Of a stretch of 36,957 bases of DNA, positions 17,132-25,370 are shown in pieces. The notes beneath the pieces are model-generated. The model was given only the letters and a program-made list of their open reading frames with translations, did not search any database and had not been told where the DNA came from. Positions within the stretch are counted from its first letter, which is position 1. The number at the start of each line of letters is the position of its first letter. Both the position numbers and the translations under genes were made by a program. Source of the DNA: JAWOJF01 sp046481785 (lineage in GTDB: Bacteria > Bacteroidota > Ignavibacteria > Ignavibacteriales > Ignavibacteriaceae); assembly GCA_046481785.1 (NCBI GenBank), contig JAWOJF010000114.1:1-36957 (forward strand), given 5' to 3'.

Positions 17132-17194
17132 TACAGACGTTCCTGTCTTTAGCGGCTATGTTTTTTTCAAATGAACGGGCAAGAATGTCTGTTC
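17131..17194. repeat. Imperfect inverted repeat between the mbhE-like gene and mnhB
   Basis: GTACAGACGTTCCTGTCT (17131-17148) pairs with GGGCAAGAATGTCTGTTC (17177-17194) at 13 of 18 positions, mostly with wobble-type mismatches. A 28-base loop carries an ATG frame. From memory it resembles dispersed CAGACATTCCTGTC-type elements seen in related genomes. It lies directly between a stop codon and the real mnhB start and gives a false N-terminal extension to mnhB if an early ATG is used. Confidence 0.5.
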
Positions 17195-17218
17195 TGCAAA
17201 TCTAACTTAAGTAGAATA

Positions 17219-17659
17219 ATGAATTACAAAAGTGACAGCCCCATAATATTAATTGTAAGCAGAATTATAGCTCCATATATAATGCTCTTCGGGCTATATG
17301 TAATTTTCCATGGTCATTACAGCCCCGGCGGCGGCTTCCAGGGGGGAGCTATTATTGCTGCTTCATTTATCTTAATTCGTATAACTAATGACCCGGAAGT
17401 TGATGAGCAGCATTTTATGAAATCACTCGGCATTCCGCTCGGTTCGGTTGGTGTAATTATTTTTTTTGCTGCGGGTTTTTTAGCAATGTTGTTCAATTTA
17501 AATTTTCTTGATTATAGCTATCTTACTTTTACCGGGCTTTCACCTGCTGATGCCCGTTCAATCGGAATACTTATTATTGAAATAGGAGTTGGAATTGCCG
17601 TAACAGCAATACTTGTCTCTCTTTTTGACAGTCTGCTTGGAGAAATTGATGAACTTTGA
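17219..17659 (+). CDS. mnhB: Mrp antiporter subunit B (MnhB/MbhF-like)
   Basis: A four-TM Mrp subunit, 146 residues from the chosen start. It has SPIILIVSRIIAPYIMLFGL, then YVIFHGHYSPGGGFQGGAII (the HG-H-x-PGGGFQGG hallmark) and GLSPADARSIGILIIEIGVG. I chose the ATG at 17219. A start at 17171 adds 16 residues read through the inverted repeat, including a stray CLFC that is absent from the family. The length then matches the usual MnhB of about 140 residues. The following mnhC starts 11 bases before this stop. Confidence 0.9.
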   Translation: MNYKSDSPIILIVSRIIAPYIMLFGLYVIFHGHYSPGGGFQGGAIIAASFILIRITNDPEVDEQHFMKSLGIPLGSVGVIIFFAAGFLAMLFNLNFLDYSYLTFTGLSPADARSIGILIIEIGVGIAVTAILVSLFDSLLGEIDEL

Positions 17660-18059
17660 AACAACCTTTGAAAATATAATTGAATACTATGACTATTGGT
17701 TTATAATTCTTCTTCTTATGGTAGGATTATATGGAATGATCATAAAAAGAAATCTTGTAAAAAAAATAATTGGTATGACAATTTTCCAGGCAAGTATTAT
17801 TTTATTTTTTATTGCAAGTGCTACAAAGTATCAGGCAACAGTTCCGATTTATACTCCTTCTATACCTAATACAGATGTTGCTAGTTACATTAACCCGCTT
17901 CCTCATACACTAATGCTTACAGCAATTGTAGTTGGCGTTGCTACATTAGGTGTTGCATTCTCATTACTTGTCCTTATTTATAACAGGTATAAAACTCTTG
18001 ATGAAAAAGATTTATTGGAATTATGCTCTAATGAAGACATATCAGGTCAGGCGAAATGA
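17649..18059 (+). CDS. mnhC: Mrp antiporter subunit C (MnhC/MbhG-like)
   Basis: A 136-residue NuoK-like subunit with three TM segments. The family pattern GMIIKRNLVKKIIGMTIFQA (about 28-47), the intermediate ATVPIYTPSIPNTDVASYIN and PLPHTLMLTAIVVGVATLGV are seen. Start chosen at 17649 with GGAG (17639-17642) upstream. An earlier ATG would add 12 residues translated from the mnhB 3' end. It overlaps mnhB by 11 bases and mnhD1 by 4 bases (ATGA), strong evidence of translational coupling. Confidence 0.92.
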   Translation: MNFETTFENIIEYYDYWFIILLLMVGLYGMIIKRNLVKKIIGMTIFQASIILFFIASATKYQATVPIYTPSIPNTDVASYINPLPHTLMLTAIVVGVATLGVAFSLLVLIYNRYKTLDEKDLLELCSNEDISGQAK

Positions 18060-19564
18060 TTGAAAGAAATCTTCCTGCTTTAATTCCGCTTTTATTTTTA
18101 GCTTCTGCTCTTATTGTTCCTTTAATAGGTCTGTGGAAGAGAAATGCTGTTTTTGCTGTTACGCTTTTTTCATTCTTAATTGTATTTGCACTTTCCGCTT
18201 ATGGATTTGTTTTTGTTTTAGAGAACGGAACTGTAAGATATTTTTTTGGAGGCTGGCCTCCGCCTTTTGGGATAGAATACTACTATGATTCTCTGGCTGC
18301 ATTTGTATCTCTCGTAATAAATGTAGTTGCTTTAATTGTAATTATTCATTCCGGTAAAATGGTTAATGCCGAAACTGAATTTAAAAAGATTCCTTTCTAT
18401 TCAATAGTTGCACTTCTTCTCTGCGGGTTAAACGGTATTGTTCTGACAGGAGATTTGTTTAATCTTTATGTTTTTATTGAAATATCATCCCTGGCTGGTT
18501 ACGCTTTAATTGCTATTGGAGAAAAGAAAGCTCCCTTTGCCGCATTCAGGTACCTCATTATCGGTACAATCGGAGCATCATTCTATTTGCTCGGCATTGG
18601 GTATTTATACGTAATGTCAGGTACTTTAAATATGATGGATATGGCTGCTATGCTTCCGGGCATAAACGAAAACCCTGCTATTATTATTGCATTAACTTTA
18701 ATGGTAAGCGGCATTGGAATTAAAACTGCAATATTCCCGATGCACGGCTGGCTTCCCGATTCATACACATATGCGCCTTCAGCTTCTTCTGCCTTAATTG
18801 CCCCAATTGGAACTAAAGTAGGTGCCTATATTTTAATCAGACTTTTATTCTTCATTTTCGGAGTGGAATATTTCAGTATCAATCTTCCCATAGCTGATAT
18901 TCTTGCATTCCTTTCTGCCGGGGGAATTATCTTCGGCTCTGTTATGGCAATGGCACAGAATGAGTTAAAAAGGATGCTTGCCTACAGCAGCATTGCCCAG
19001 ATAGGTTACATAGGGCTTGGGATAGGAATGGCAAACCCTCTTGGCTTTGCAGGGGCCCTCCTTCATCTTTTAAATCATGCTTTTATGAAAGCCTGTTTAT
19101 TTCTTGTTGCCGGAAATTTGAGATATAAACTTGGTCATTCCGATATTTCAAAGTTTGATGATACCTACAGAGTAAGATTTCCCTGGACCATGGCTTCATT
19201 TACCATTGCAGCATTATCAATGATCGGGCTTCCTCCCATGGCAGGATTTTTCAGTAAATGGTATTTGGTTCTTGCAACAATTGATAATCAGAGCTGGCTT
19301 TTTCTTGGTGTTATTCTCTTAAGCAGCTTGTTGAATGCTGTTTATTTCTTCAGGGTTTTGGAAAAGGTTTATCTAAAATCACCATCTGCGGTTTTAGCAA
19401 GCGAAGATAGTTCCGCTGTTACAAGCAATCCTTCTGTTAAAAATGAAGAGCCTTCATTTTCATTAGTAATGCCTGTAATTGTATTAGCCGCTGGGTTAAT
19501 AATCCTGGGATTATTAAACGCTTTTATTGTGGATATAATAATGAAGATGTATCCTGGTGGATAA
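18056..19564 (+). CDS. mnhD1: Mrp antiporter subunit D, first copy (MnhD/MbhH-like)
   Basis: A 502-residue antiporter-like membrane protein with about 14 TM. The TM5 glutamate is in NLYVFIEISSLAGYALIAIG (about 141), the TM7 lysine in GIGIKTAIFPMHGWLPDSYT (about 222), the TM8 lysine in PIGTKVGAYILIRL, and the TM12 lysine in MAGFFSKWYLVLA (about 401). This is the closest of the three D proteins to standard MrpD. It overlaps mnhC by 4 bases (ATGA). With E, F, G, MbhD, MbhE, B and C it completes an Mbh-type set, in the same order as mbhA-H. Confidence 0.92.
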   Translation: MIERNLPALIPLLFLASALIVPLIGLWKRNAVFAVTLFSFLIVFALSAYGFVFVLENGTVRYFFGGWPPPFGIEYYYDSLAAFVSLVINVVALIVIIHSGKMVNAETEFKKIPFYSIVALLLCGLNGIVLTGDLFNLYVFIEISSLAGYALIAIGEKKAPFAAFRYLIIGTIGASFYLLGIGYLYVMSGTLNMMDMAAMLPGINENPAIIIALTLMVSGIGIKTAIFPMHGWLPDSYTYAPSASSALIAPIGTKVGAYILIRLLFFIFGVEYFSINLPIADILAFLSAGGIIFGSVMAMAQNELKRMLAYSSIAQIGYIGLGIGMANPLGFAGALLHLLNHAFMKACLFLVAGNLRYKLGHSDISKFDDTYRVRFPWTMASFTIAALSMIGLPPMAGFFSKWYLVLATIDNQSWLFLGVILLSSLLNAVYFFRVLEKVYLKSPSAVLASEDSSAVTSNPSVKNEEPSFSLVMPVIVLAAGLIILGLLNAFIVDIIMKMYPGG

Positions 19565-19614
19565 TCTAATATATATATAAATTTTTTAAGACTTATGAAC
19601 ATTAATTTTATCAA

Positions 19615-21126
19615 ATGAATTACAATGATATTTACATATCGTTAATTCCATTTTTTGTGGTTGCAGTATCATTGGCGGCTGTTCCATTAATTCTTTTAAG
19701 TTCACGATATCCAAACCTCAGAGAATTCTGGACGATTCTTGCTAGCGTTGTTAAGTTTGGGCTGGTGTTATCTTTGCTTCCCGGTGCACTTACAGGAAGA
19801 ATTGCCGAGTTTACAATATTACAAATTGCGCCCGATATCGGCTTAACATTACGTGTTGACCAATTCGGAATTTTCTTTGCTCTTATTGCTTCAGGCTTGT
19901 GGATTTTTACCTCATTCTACTCAATTGGATATGTAAGAGGAAATAGCGAGAAAAAACAAACCAGATATTTTGCCAGCTTTGCTGTATGTCTTTCTGCTAC
20001 AATGGGAATTGCTTTTGCAGGCAATCTTTTAACTTTTATAATTTTTTATGAAATGCTTACAATAGCAACTTATCCTTTAGTAATCCATAAGGAAAATAAG
20101 GAAGCAATTGCTGCAGGAAGAAAATATCTTATATATACTTTATCAGCCGGTGTTATTTTAATTGCCGCTGCAGGATTAACATATTACTATACTGGTACAC
20201 TTGAATTCAATCCCGGTGGAATTTTTGAGGGCATCATAATTTCGCAAAACTCTGCAGTAGTTCTCTTTTTATTGTTTTTAAGCGGAGTAGGTGTTAAAGC
20301 AGGTATTATGCCGTTTCATAGCTGGCTTCCTGCAGCAATGGCAGCACCTACTCCCGTAAGTGCTTTGCTTCATGCAGTTGCTGTTGTAAAATCAGGTGTG
20401 TTTGGCGTTATAAGAGTTGTTGGTTTTATTTTTGGTCCGGAATTTATGGCTAATTACGGCTTGAATAACCTGCTGCTTATCTTTGCAGGCACTACAATTA
20501 TACTTGCCTCACTTATCGCTTTTAAGCAGGATAACTTAAAAAAACGATTAGCTTATTCTACAATCGGGCATTTATCGTATATAGTTTTAGGAGCTGCCCT
20601 CCTTTCACCTTCGGGGTTTACCGGCGGAATAATGCATATTGCTACTCATGCAACTATGAAGATAACTTTATTCTTCTGTGCCGGTGCTATTTATGTTAAT
20701 CTTCATAAAGAAAATATAAGTGATTTAAAAGGTATAGCTAAAGTAATGCCGTGGACTATGGCGGCATTTACAATTGGCTCTATGGGGCTGGCAGGCATTC
20801 CTCCGATAAATGGTTTTGTAAGCAAATGGTTTCTTGGGGTTGGAGCTGTACAGTCAGATCAGGTAATTGCTCTTTTCATACTAATAACCAGCGGTATTTT
20901 AAATGTCGGGTATTTTTTCCCAATAATTAAAACAGCTTATTTTGATGAAGGAAAAGGACTGGAAAAATATGGTGAAGCATCAATGCTTATGGTTTTTCCA
21001 ATCATGATTACTGCTGTTCTGTCAATTCTTTTTGGGCTGAATCCAAATTTATTTTTCAATTTCTATTCTCTTGCTGTTGATATTACAAATAATATTATGA
21101 ATGGATTTATGTTCTCAGGAGGGTAG
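19615..21126 (+). CDS. mnhD2: MnhD-family antiporter-like subunit, second copy
   Basis: A 503-residue NuoL/MrpD-family protein with about 14 TM. The TM5 glutamate is in IIFYEMLTIATYPLVIH (about 146), the TM7 lysine in GVGVKAGIMPFHSWLPAAM (about 229), then APTPVSALLHAVAVVKSG with the TM8 lysine, and the TM12 lysine in INGFVSKWFLGVGA (about 403). The PTPVSALLHA stretch is closer to NuoL than to standard MrpD, so this copy may stand in for the NuoL-like part of MrpA, which is missing here. It is 50 bases from mnhD1. Confidence 0.88.
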   Translation: MNYNDIYISLIPFFVVAVSLAAVPLILLSSRYPNLREFWTILASVVKFGLVLSLLPGALTGRIAEFTILQIAPDIGLTLRVDQFGIFFALIASGLWIFTSFYSIGYVRGNSEKKQTRYFASFAVCLSATMGIAFAGNLLTFIIFYEMLTIATYPLVIHKENKEAIAAGRKYLIYTLSAGVILIAAAGLTYYYTGTLEFNPGGIFEGIIISQNSAVVLFLLFLSGVGVKAGIMPFHSWLPAAMAAPTPVSALLHAVAVVKSGVFGVIRVVGFIFGPEFMANYGLNNLLLIFAGTTIILASLIAFKQDNLKKRLAYSTIGHLSYIVLGAALLSPSGFTGGIMHIATHATMKITLFFCAGAIYVNLHKENISDLKGIAKVMPWTMAAFTIGSMGLAGIPPINGFVSKWFLGVGAVQSDQVIALFILITSGILNVGYFFPIIKTAYFDEGKGLEKYGEASMLMVFPIMITAVLSILFGLNPNLFFNFYSLAVDITNNIMNGFMFSGG

Positions 21127-21185
21127 TTTATTGATATCTGTAAAATAATTTGTTTTAACTTTGATAATTATGAGTGATTTAAATT

Positions 21186-21416
21186 ATGAAAAAATGGCAA
21201 TGGATATCATTGGTAATAATAACAATTGCTTCTCTTGCAGTTGAGTTTTTCTTTTTAGGAGAATATGAAAAACACTGGTGGAGTGCAATTCCCGGATTTT
21301 ATATAATATTCGGTTTTATCGGATGTACAGCAATAATTTTTTTATCAAAAGCTTACGGAAAAATGTTAGTACAAAGAAAAGAAGATTATTATCAGAGAGA
21401 ACATGATGTTCAATGA
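21186..21416 (+). CDS. Small two-helix membrane protein of the Mrp cluster
   Basis: A 76-residue protein with one hydrophobic helix near residues 6-22 and another at about 36-55 (FYIIFGFIGCTAIIFLSKAY). It ends in a charged tail (QRKEDYYQREHDVQ). From memory it resembles an unnamed small protein found beside MrpD-like genes in proteobacterial clusters, with a similar F-x-x-x-GF-x-x-C helix and a DYY tail. Its gene overlaps the next D-like subunit by 14 bases, so the two are probably made together. A structural or assembly role for that subunit is an inference. Confidence 0.75.
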   Translation: MKKWQWISLVIITIASLAVEFFFLGEYEKHWWSAIPGFYIIFGFIGCTAIIFLSKAYGKMLVQRKEDYYQREHDVQ

Positions 21417-23124
21417 TTTTCTAAATATACCTGCTTTAATATTAATTGCAGGAGCGTTTATTCTTCCTCTTATCCCTAAGAATCTTCGTTCTGCAGTATT
21501 CTTAATATTTCCATTAATTTCTTTATACATTATCTGGATTTTATCTGATGGATTTATTCTTACGGTTAATATTGCAAATTATGATTTAGTGCTTTGTAAA
21601 GTTGATAAACTCAGCAAAGTTTTCGGTTATATTTTTGCAATCATTACTTTTATCGGGGGAGTCTACTCCTATCATATTAAAGAAACCGGGCAGCAATCAG
21701 CGGCTTTATTGTATGCGGGCGGTGCAATGGGCGTGGCTTTTACAGGTGATTACATAACATTCTATCTGTTTTGGGAGTTAATGGCTGTTGCTTCTACTTA
21801 TTTAATATGGGCAAGAAGAACACCCCAGGCTAAACAAGCAGGAATGCGTTATATACTGGTTCATATTTTTGGAGGAAGTTTAGCGCTTGCCGGAATAATT
21901 CTTCATGTAACTGAAACTGGCTCTATACTTATTAGTTCGCTGGCTCCTGATGGAAGGCTGGCTTCAATTCTTATACTTATTGGTGTTGCTATAAATGCAG
22001 CTATTCCACCTCTTCACGCCTGGCTTGCTGATGCTTATCCTAAAGCAACTGTAACCGGTGCAGTTTTTCTCAGCGCTTTTACCACTAAAACTTCTGTATA
22101 TGTTTTATTAAGAATTTTTCCGGGCTGGGAAATTTTAATTTTTTTCGGTGTTGCAATGGCATTATACGGTGTGGTTTATGCAGTTCTTGCAAATGATATA
22201 AGAGAACTTTTAGCATATCATATTATCAGCCAGGTTGGTTATATGGTTGCCGCTGCCGGGTTGGGAACTGAGATGGCAATTAATGGTGCGGCTGCCCATG
22301 CATTTAGTCATATTCTTTATAAGGCACTTCTCTTTATGGGTGCCGGTGCAGTTCTTTATTCTACAGGCAGAAGCAGGTTAACAGAACTTGGAGGATTAGC
22401 GAAGGCAATGCCGGTTGTCCTCGGGTTATATATGATTGGTGCTTTTTCAATTTCAGGCTTTCCTTTGTTCAATGGTTTTATCAGCAAATCAATTATAGTT
22501 GCAGCAGCCGGTACTTCACAGTATGATACTGCAATGCTTCTGCTGATGCTTGCCTCAATCGGTACTTTCCTTCATACCGGATTGAAGCTCCCTTATTTTA
22601 CCTGGTTTGGTGAATCAAAAGAAAAAATTTCTCCGGCAAAAATACCTGTTAATATGATTATCGGAATGGCCGCAGCAGCATTTCTTTGTACTTTATTTGG
22701 TATTGCTCCTTCATTACTTTATATACATCTGCCATATCCAATCAATTATCAGCCCTACACTCTTTATCACCTTATGGAGACAACCCAGATTTTAATTTTT
22801 ACTTTTATTGCGTTCTGGGCTTTCAGAAAAAAATTAGCCGGAGAAGATACCATTGCTCTCGATTCGGACTGGCTCTACCGGAGATATGCCCGGAGCTTCA
22901 AAAAGATTTTTGTTGATGAAGTCGATTTTGGTTTTAACATTGTGGAAAATCTTTTTGCCAGATTAACTGCATCTCTGGTGGAATTTAGAAAAAATCCCCT
23001 GGTTCTCTTTTCCAGGAAAGAAGATGAGTATTACGACCCTGATAAACAAAGACCTTCTTCACAGTTTTTAATAATGTTAATTTTAGCAAGCTTTCTTTTA
23101 ATAGCTTTGATAAGTATTATTTAA
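21403..23124 (+). CDS. mnhD3: MnhD-family antiporter-like subunit, third copy, TM7 lysine replaced
   Basis: A 573-residue MrpD/NuoL-family protein. The TM5 glutamate is kept (FYLFWELMAVASTYLIWAR, about 126), as are the TM8 lysine (SAFTTKTSVYVLLR, about 228) and the TM12 lysine (NGFISKSIIVAAAG, about 361). At the TM7 position, however, the sequence is GVAINAAIPPLHAWLADAYP, with Asn198 where other copies have Lys. The codon is AAT at 21994-21996. The C-terminus has an extra arm of about 90 residues (DSDWLYRRYARSFKKIF onward) ending in one TM. The gene overlaps the small two-helix protein by 14 bases. The start could be ATG 21403 or 21406. Confidence 0.88.
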   Translation: MMFNDFLNIPALILIAGAFILPLIPKNLRSAVFLIFPLISLYIIWILSDGFILTVNIANYDLVLCKVDKLSKVFGYIFAIITFIGGVYSYHIKETGQQSAALLYAGGAMGVAFTGDYITFYLFWELMAVASTYLIWARRTPQAKQAGMRYILVHIFGGSLALAGIILHVTETGSILISSLAPDGRLASILILIGVAINAAIPPLHAWLADAYPKATVTGAVFLSAFTTKTSVYVLLRIFPGWEILIFFGVAMALYGVVYAVLANDIRELLAYHIISQVGYMVAAAGLGTEMAINGAAAHAFSHILYKALLFMGAGAVLYSTGRSRLTELGGLAKAMPVVLGLYMIGAFSISGFPLFNGFISKSIIVAAAGTSQYDTAMLLLMLASIGTFLHTGLKLPYFTWFGESKEKISPAKIPVNMIIGMAAAAFLCTLFGIAPSLLYIHLPYPINYQPYTLYHLMETTQILIFTFIAFWAFRKKLAGEDTIALDSDWLYRRYARSFKKIFVDEVDFGFNIVENLFARLTASLVEFRKNPLVLFSRKEDEYYDPDKQRPSSQFLIMLILASFLLIALISII

Positions 23125-23282
23125 TAGTTTTGTATCTAATCGTAGCACAAATTAGTTTTCTTTTAGCATATATAATTTTTGCAAATTGATTATCTGCTCT
23201 GCGGGCTAATTTTTCAACTCTCTCCTTTATTTAGTATTTTTATTCCGTTTAATAATTCGTAAACTAAAAAATTGTAAATCCT

Positions 23283-24851
23283 ATGATACCTTTATTTTCT
23301 ACGGCTCAGGTTATAGATGTTGATACTTATGCAATTAACCAGTTGAACATGCCTTCAATAATGTTGATGGAAAATGCTGCAATAAATATTTGCAAGATAG
23401 CCAGAAGAAAATTTCAAACTCTAAATCATCCCATTAATAATATTGGTTTTCTTTGCGGTAAGGGGAATAATGGCGGTGATGGTTTTGCGGCTGCGCGGCA
23501 TTTTGCCAACAGCGGTTATAGAGTTACGGTTCTGCATACCGGAGATATCGATGAAATGTCACCGGATGCTGTTACAAATTTTTTAATTCTTGGAAAACTG
23601 GCTGAACAGAATAAAAGTATAACAATTAAAAAATATAATGGCATCAAAACATTGAATGCTCTGCAAAATTGCGAAGTGATTTTTGATGCATTACTCGGCA
23701 GCGGCGCTAAAGGGGAGTTAAAAGATCCTTATAAAGCTATCATACAAAAAACCAACCGTATGGATGTTTTCAGAATTGCAATTGATATTCCCACAGGGCT
23801 AAATGCCGATACAGGTTATGGTGAAGATATTTTTCAAACCGATCTTACTATTACTCTTGGCGAGTTTAAAAGGGGTTTGTTTTATAGTGATGGTTATGCA
23901 TATGCCGGAGAAGTAATTAAGGGTAATATAGGTATAGGTAATTCATATTTTGATAATCTTGATGTATCGGAATATCTTGTAGAACCTGAGGATATTCTCT
24001 CATTTATTCCTCAAAAGAAAAAAAACTCTCATAAATACTCGGCAGGAAAAGTTTTTACAATTGCGGGTTCTGGTAAACTGCCCGGAGCGGCCGCACTAAC
24101 ATCTAAAACAGTATTAAAAACCGGCGCCGGCTCGTCAATTCTTGCTTTTCCCAAATCAGTAAGGAAACTGGTTCATAAAAATTTGCTTGAAGTAATTGTT
24201 GAAACTTATGAAGATGAAAAAAAAGAATGCCTCTCTGGAACAAATCTTAAAGAAATAAATAAAAGAATTGAATGGGCAGATGTTGTTGCAATTGGCCCGG
24301 GACTAGGAAGGGCTGAACATACTCAGGCGGCAATCCTCCAAATTATAAAAAAACACAGGTATAAAAATATAGTAATTGATGCGGATGCTGTTTTTGCCCT
24401 GGGAGATGGAAAATATAAAGATTTAACTTTGCAAAATGCAGTCCTTACACCGCACCATGCAGAATTTTCTAATCTTTTAGGCGTGGAAACCGGTGAATTA
24501 AAAAAAGACATATTATCATATGGTAAAAAGTTTGTTGATGAAACGGGTTCATACCTGGTATTAAAGGGAGCACCGACAATAATATTTAACCCTGCCGGTG
24601 AAGTTTTTATTAATACCACAGGGAATGCCGGCATGGCTAAATTCGGAACCGGTGATGTATTGACCGGGGTTCTAGCCGGTTTTATGGCTCAGTCAAAAAA
24701 CTTAGAAGAAGCAGTATTGTGCGGAGTTTATTTACACAGTCTTACGGCTGATCTACTGCTAAAAGATTTTACCGAGTATGGATATACAGCAGCTGATTTA
24801 ATCAATAAATTTCCGGCTTCAATAAAATTTATAAGGAAATCATTTGCTTAA
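23283..24851 (+). CDS. nnr: Bifunctional NAD(P)HX epimerase / ADP-dependent NAD(P)HX dehydratase
   Basis: A metabolite-repair enzyme (522 residues) that restores hydrated NADH and NADPH. The N-terminal YjeF epimerase domain (about 1-215) shows LCGKGNNGGDGFAAARHF and AIDIPTGLNADTG. The C-terminal dehydratase of the ribokinase-like fold (about 230-520) shows AIGPGLGR, VIDADAVFAL, LTPHHAEFSNLLG and GNAGMAKFGTGDVLTGVLAG, the last with the catalytic aspartate. Both halves are complete. A cytoplasmic location is expected. It is next to a VanZ-like gene that begins 8 bases before its stop. Confidence 0.95.
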   Translation: MIPLFSTAQVIDVDTYAINQLNMPSIMLMENAAINICKIARRKFQTLNHPINNIGFLCGKGNNGGDGFAAARHFANSGYRVTVLHTGDIDEMSPDAVTNFLILGKLAEQNKSITIKKYNGIKTLNALQNCEVIFDALLGSGAKGELKDPYKAIIQKTNRMDVFRIAIDIPTGLNADTGYGEDIFQTDLTITLGEFKRGLFYSDGYAYAGEVIKGNIGIGNSYFDNLDVSEYLVEPEDILSFIPQKKKNSHKYSAGKVFTIAGSGKLPGAAALTSKTVLKTGAGSSILAFPKSVRKLVHKNLLEVIVETYEDEKKECLSGTNLKEINKRIEWADVVAIGPGLGRAEHTQAAILQIIKKHRYKNIVIDADAVFALGDGKYKDLTLQNAVLTPHHAEFSNLLGVETGELKKDILSYGKKFVDETGSYLVLKGAPTIIFNPAGEVFINTTGNAGMAKFGTGDVLTGVLAGFMAQSKNLEEAVLCGVYLHSLTADLLLKDFTEYGYTAADLINKFPASIKFIRKSFA

Positions 24852-25245
24852 ATATTTATTAGAGAAAAGGAAATCGGTTTATGCCCTGTTAACCTTTTAC
24901 TGGCTGGCTTTGTTTACGGCAACATCAATACCCGCTTCCAGTGTACCTACACTGGGGGTAAGTGACAAGGTTAAACATTTTGCGGCTTATATGATTTTAA
25001 CCATATTGCTGAATATTACATTTCTCGTACAGAATAAATTTCCTGTTTTGAACAGGAAATCGGTCCTTTTTACCGTTATAATTGCATCTGTATACGGCAT
25101 TTTTGATGAATTACACCAGACTTTAATACCGGGGAGAAGCTGTGAGTTTTTAGATTGGGCTGCTGATGTTGGTGGTATATTACTCGGAATAATTTTTGTT
25201 AAAATATTACTTCCTGCCGGTCAGAAAGTTAAACAGCCGTATTAA
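24844..25245 (+). CDS. VanZ-like family membrane protein
   Basis: A 133-residue protein of the VanZ-like family (PF04892) with four hydrophobic segments. Signature residues are seen in GVSDKVKHFAAYMILTILLN (about 37-56) and YGIFDELHQTLIPGRSCEFL (about 82-101), a pattern typical of small VanZ members in Bacteroidota. The function is unknown, and teicoplanin resistance should not be inferred from the name. The only start available in the N-terminal region is TTG at 24844, with AAGGA just upstream. It overlaps nnr by 8 bases, so it is likely co-transcribed. Confidence 0.85.
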   Translation: MLKYLLEKRKSVYALLTFYWLALFTATSIPASSVPTLGVSDKVKHFAAYMILTILLNITFLVQNKFPVLNRKSVLFTVIIASVYGIFDELHQTLIPGRSCEFLDWAADVGGILLGIIFVKILLPAGQKVKQPY

Positions 25246-25306
25246 TTAGTGATAATAATGCACTGGCTGGAACATAAATTTCATACAAAAAGTATAAATT
25301 ATATAA

Positions 25307-25335
25307 TTGACAAAAGTCAGGCGTTTTGTTAACTT
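25307..25335 (+). promoter_or_regulatory. Possible promoter for tonB1
   Basis: TTGACA at 25307-25312 and TAACTT at 25330-25335 with a 17-base spacer fit a sigma-70-type layout. The -10 match is only moderate. It could also be read as a Bacteroidota-type box (TAACTTTA). It lies 36 bases before the tonB1 start, which has a strong GGGAGGAG ribosome site (25356-25363). Confidence 0.4.
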
Positions 25336-25370
25336 TAATGATGAAAAATCTACTTGGGAGGAGTTGATAA

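Noticed and set aside
23131..23170. Possible terminator after mnhD3
   Set aside because: Only a 5-bp CTAAT/ATTAG stem with a 10-base loop before TTTTCTTTT; too weak to list as a feature.
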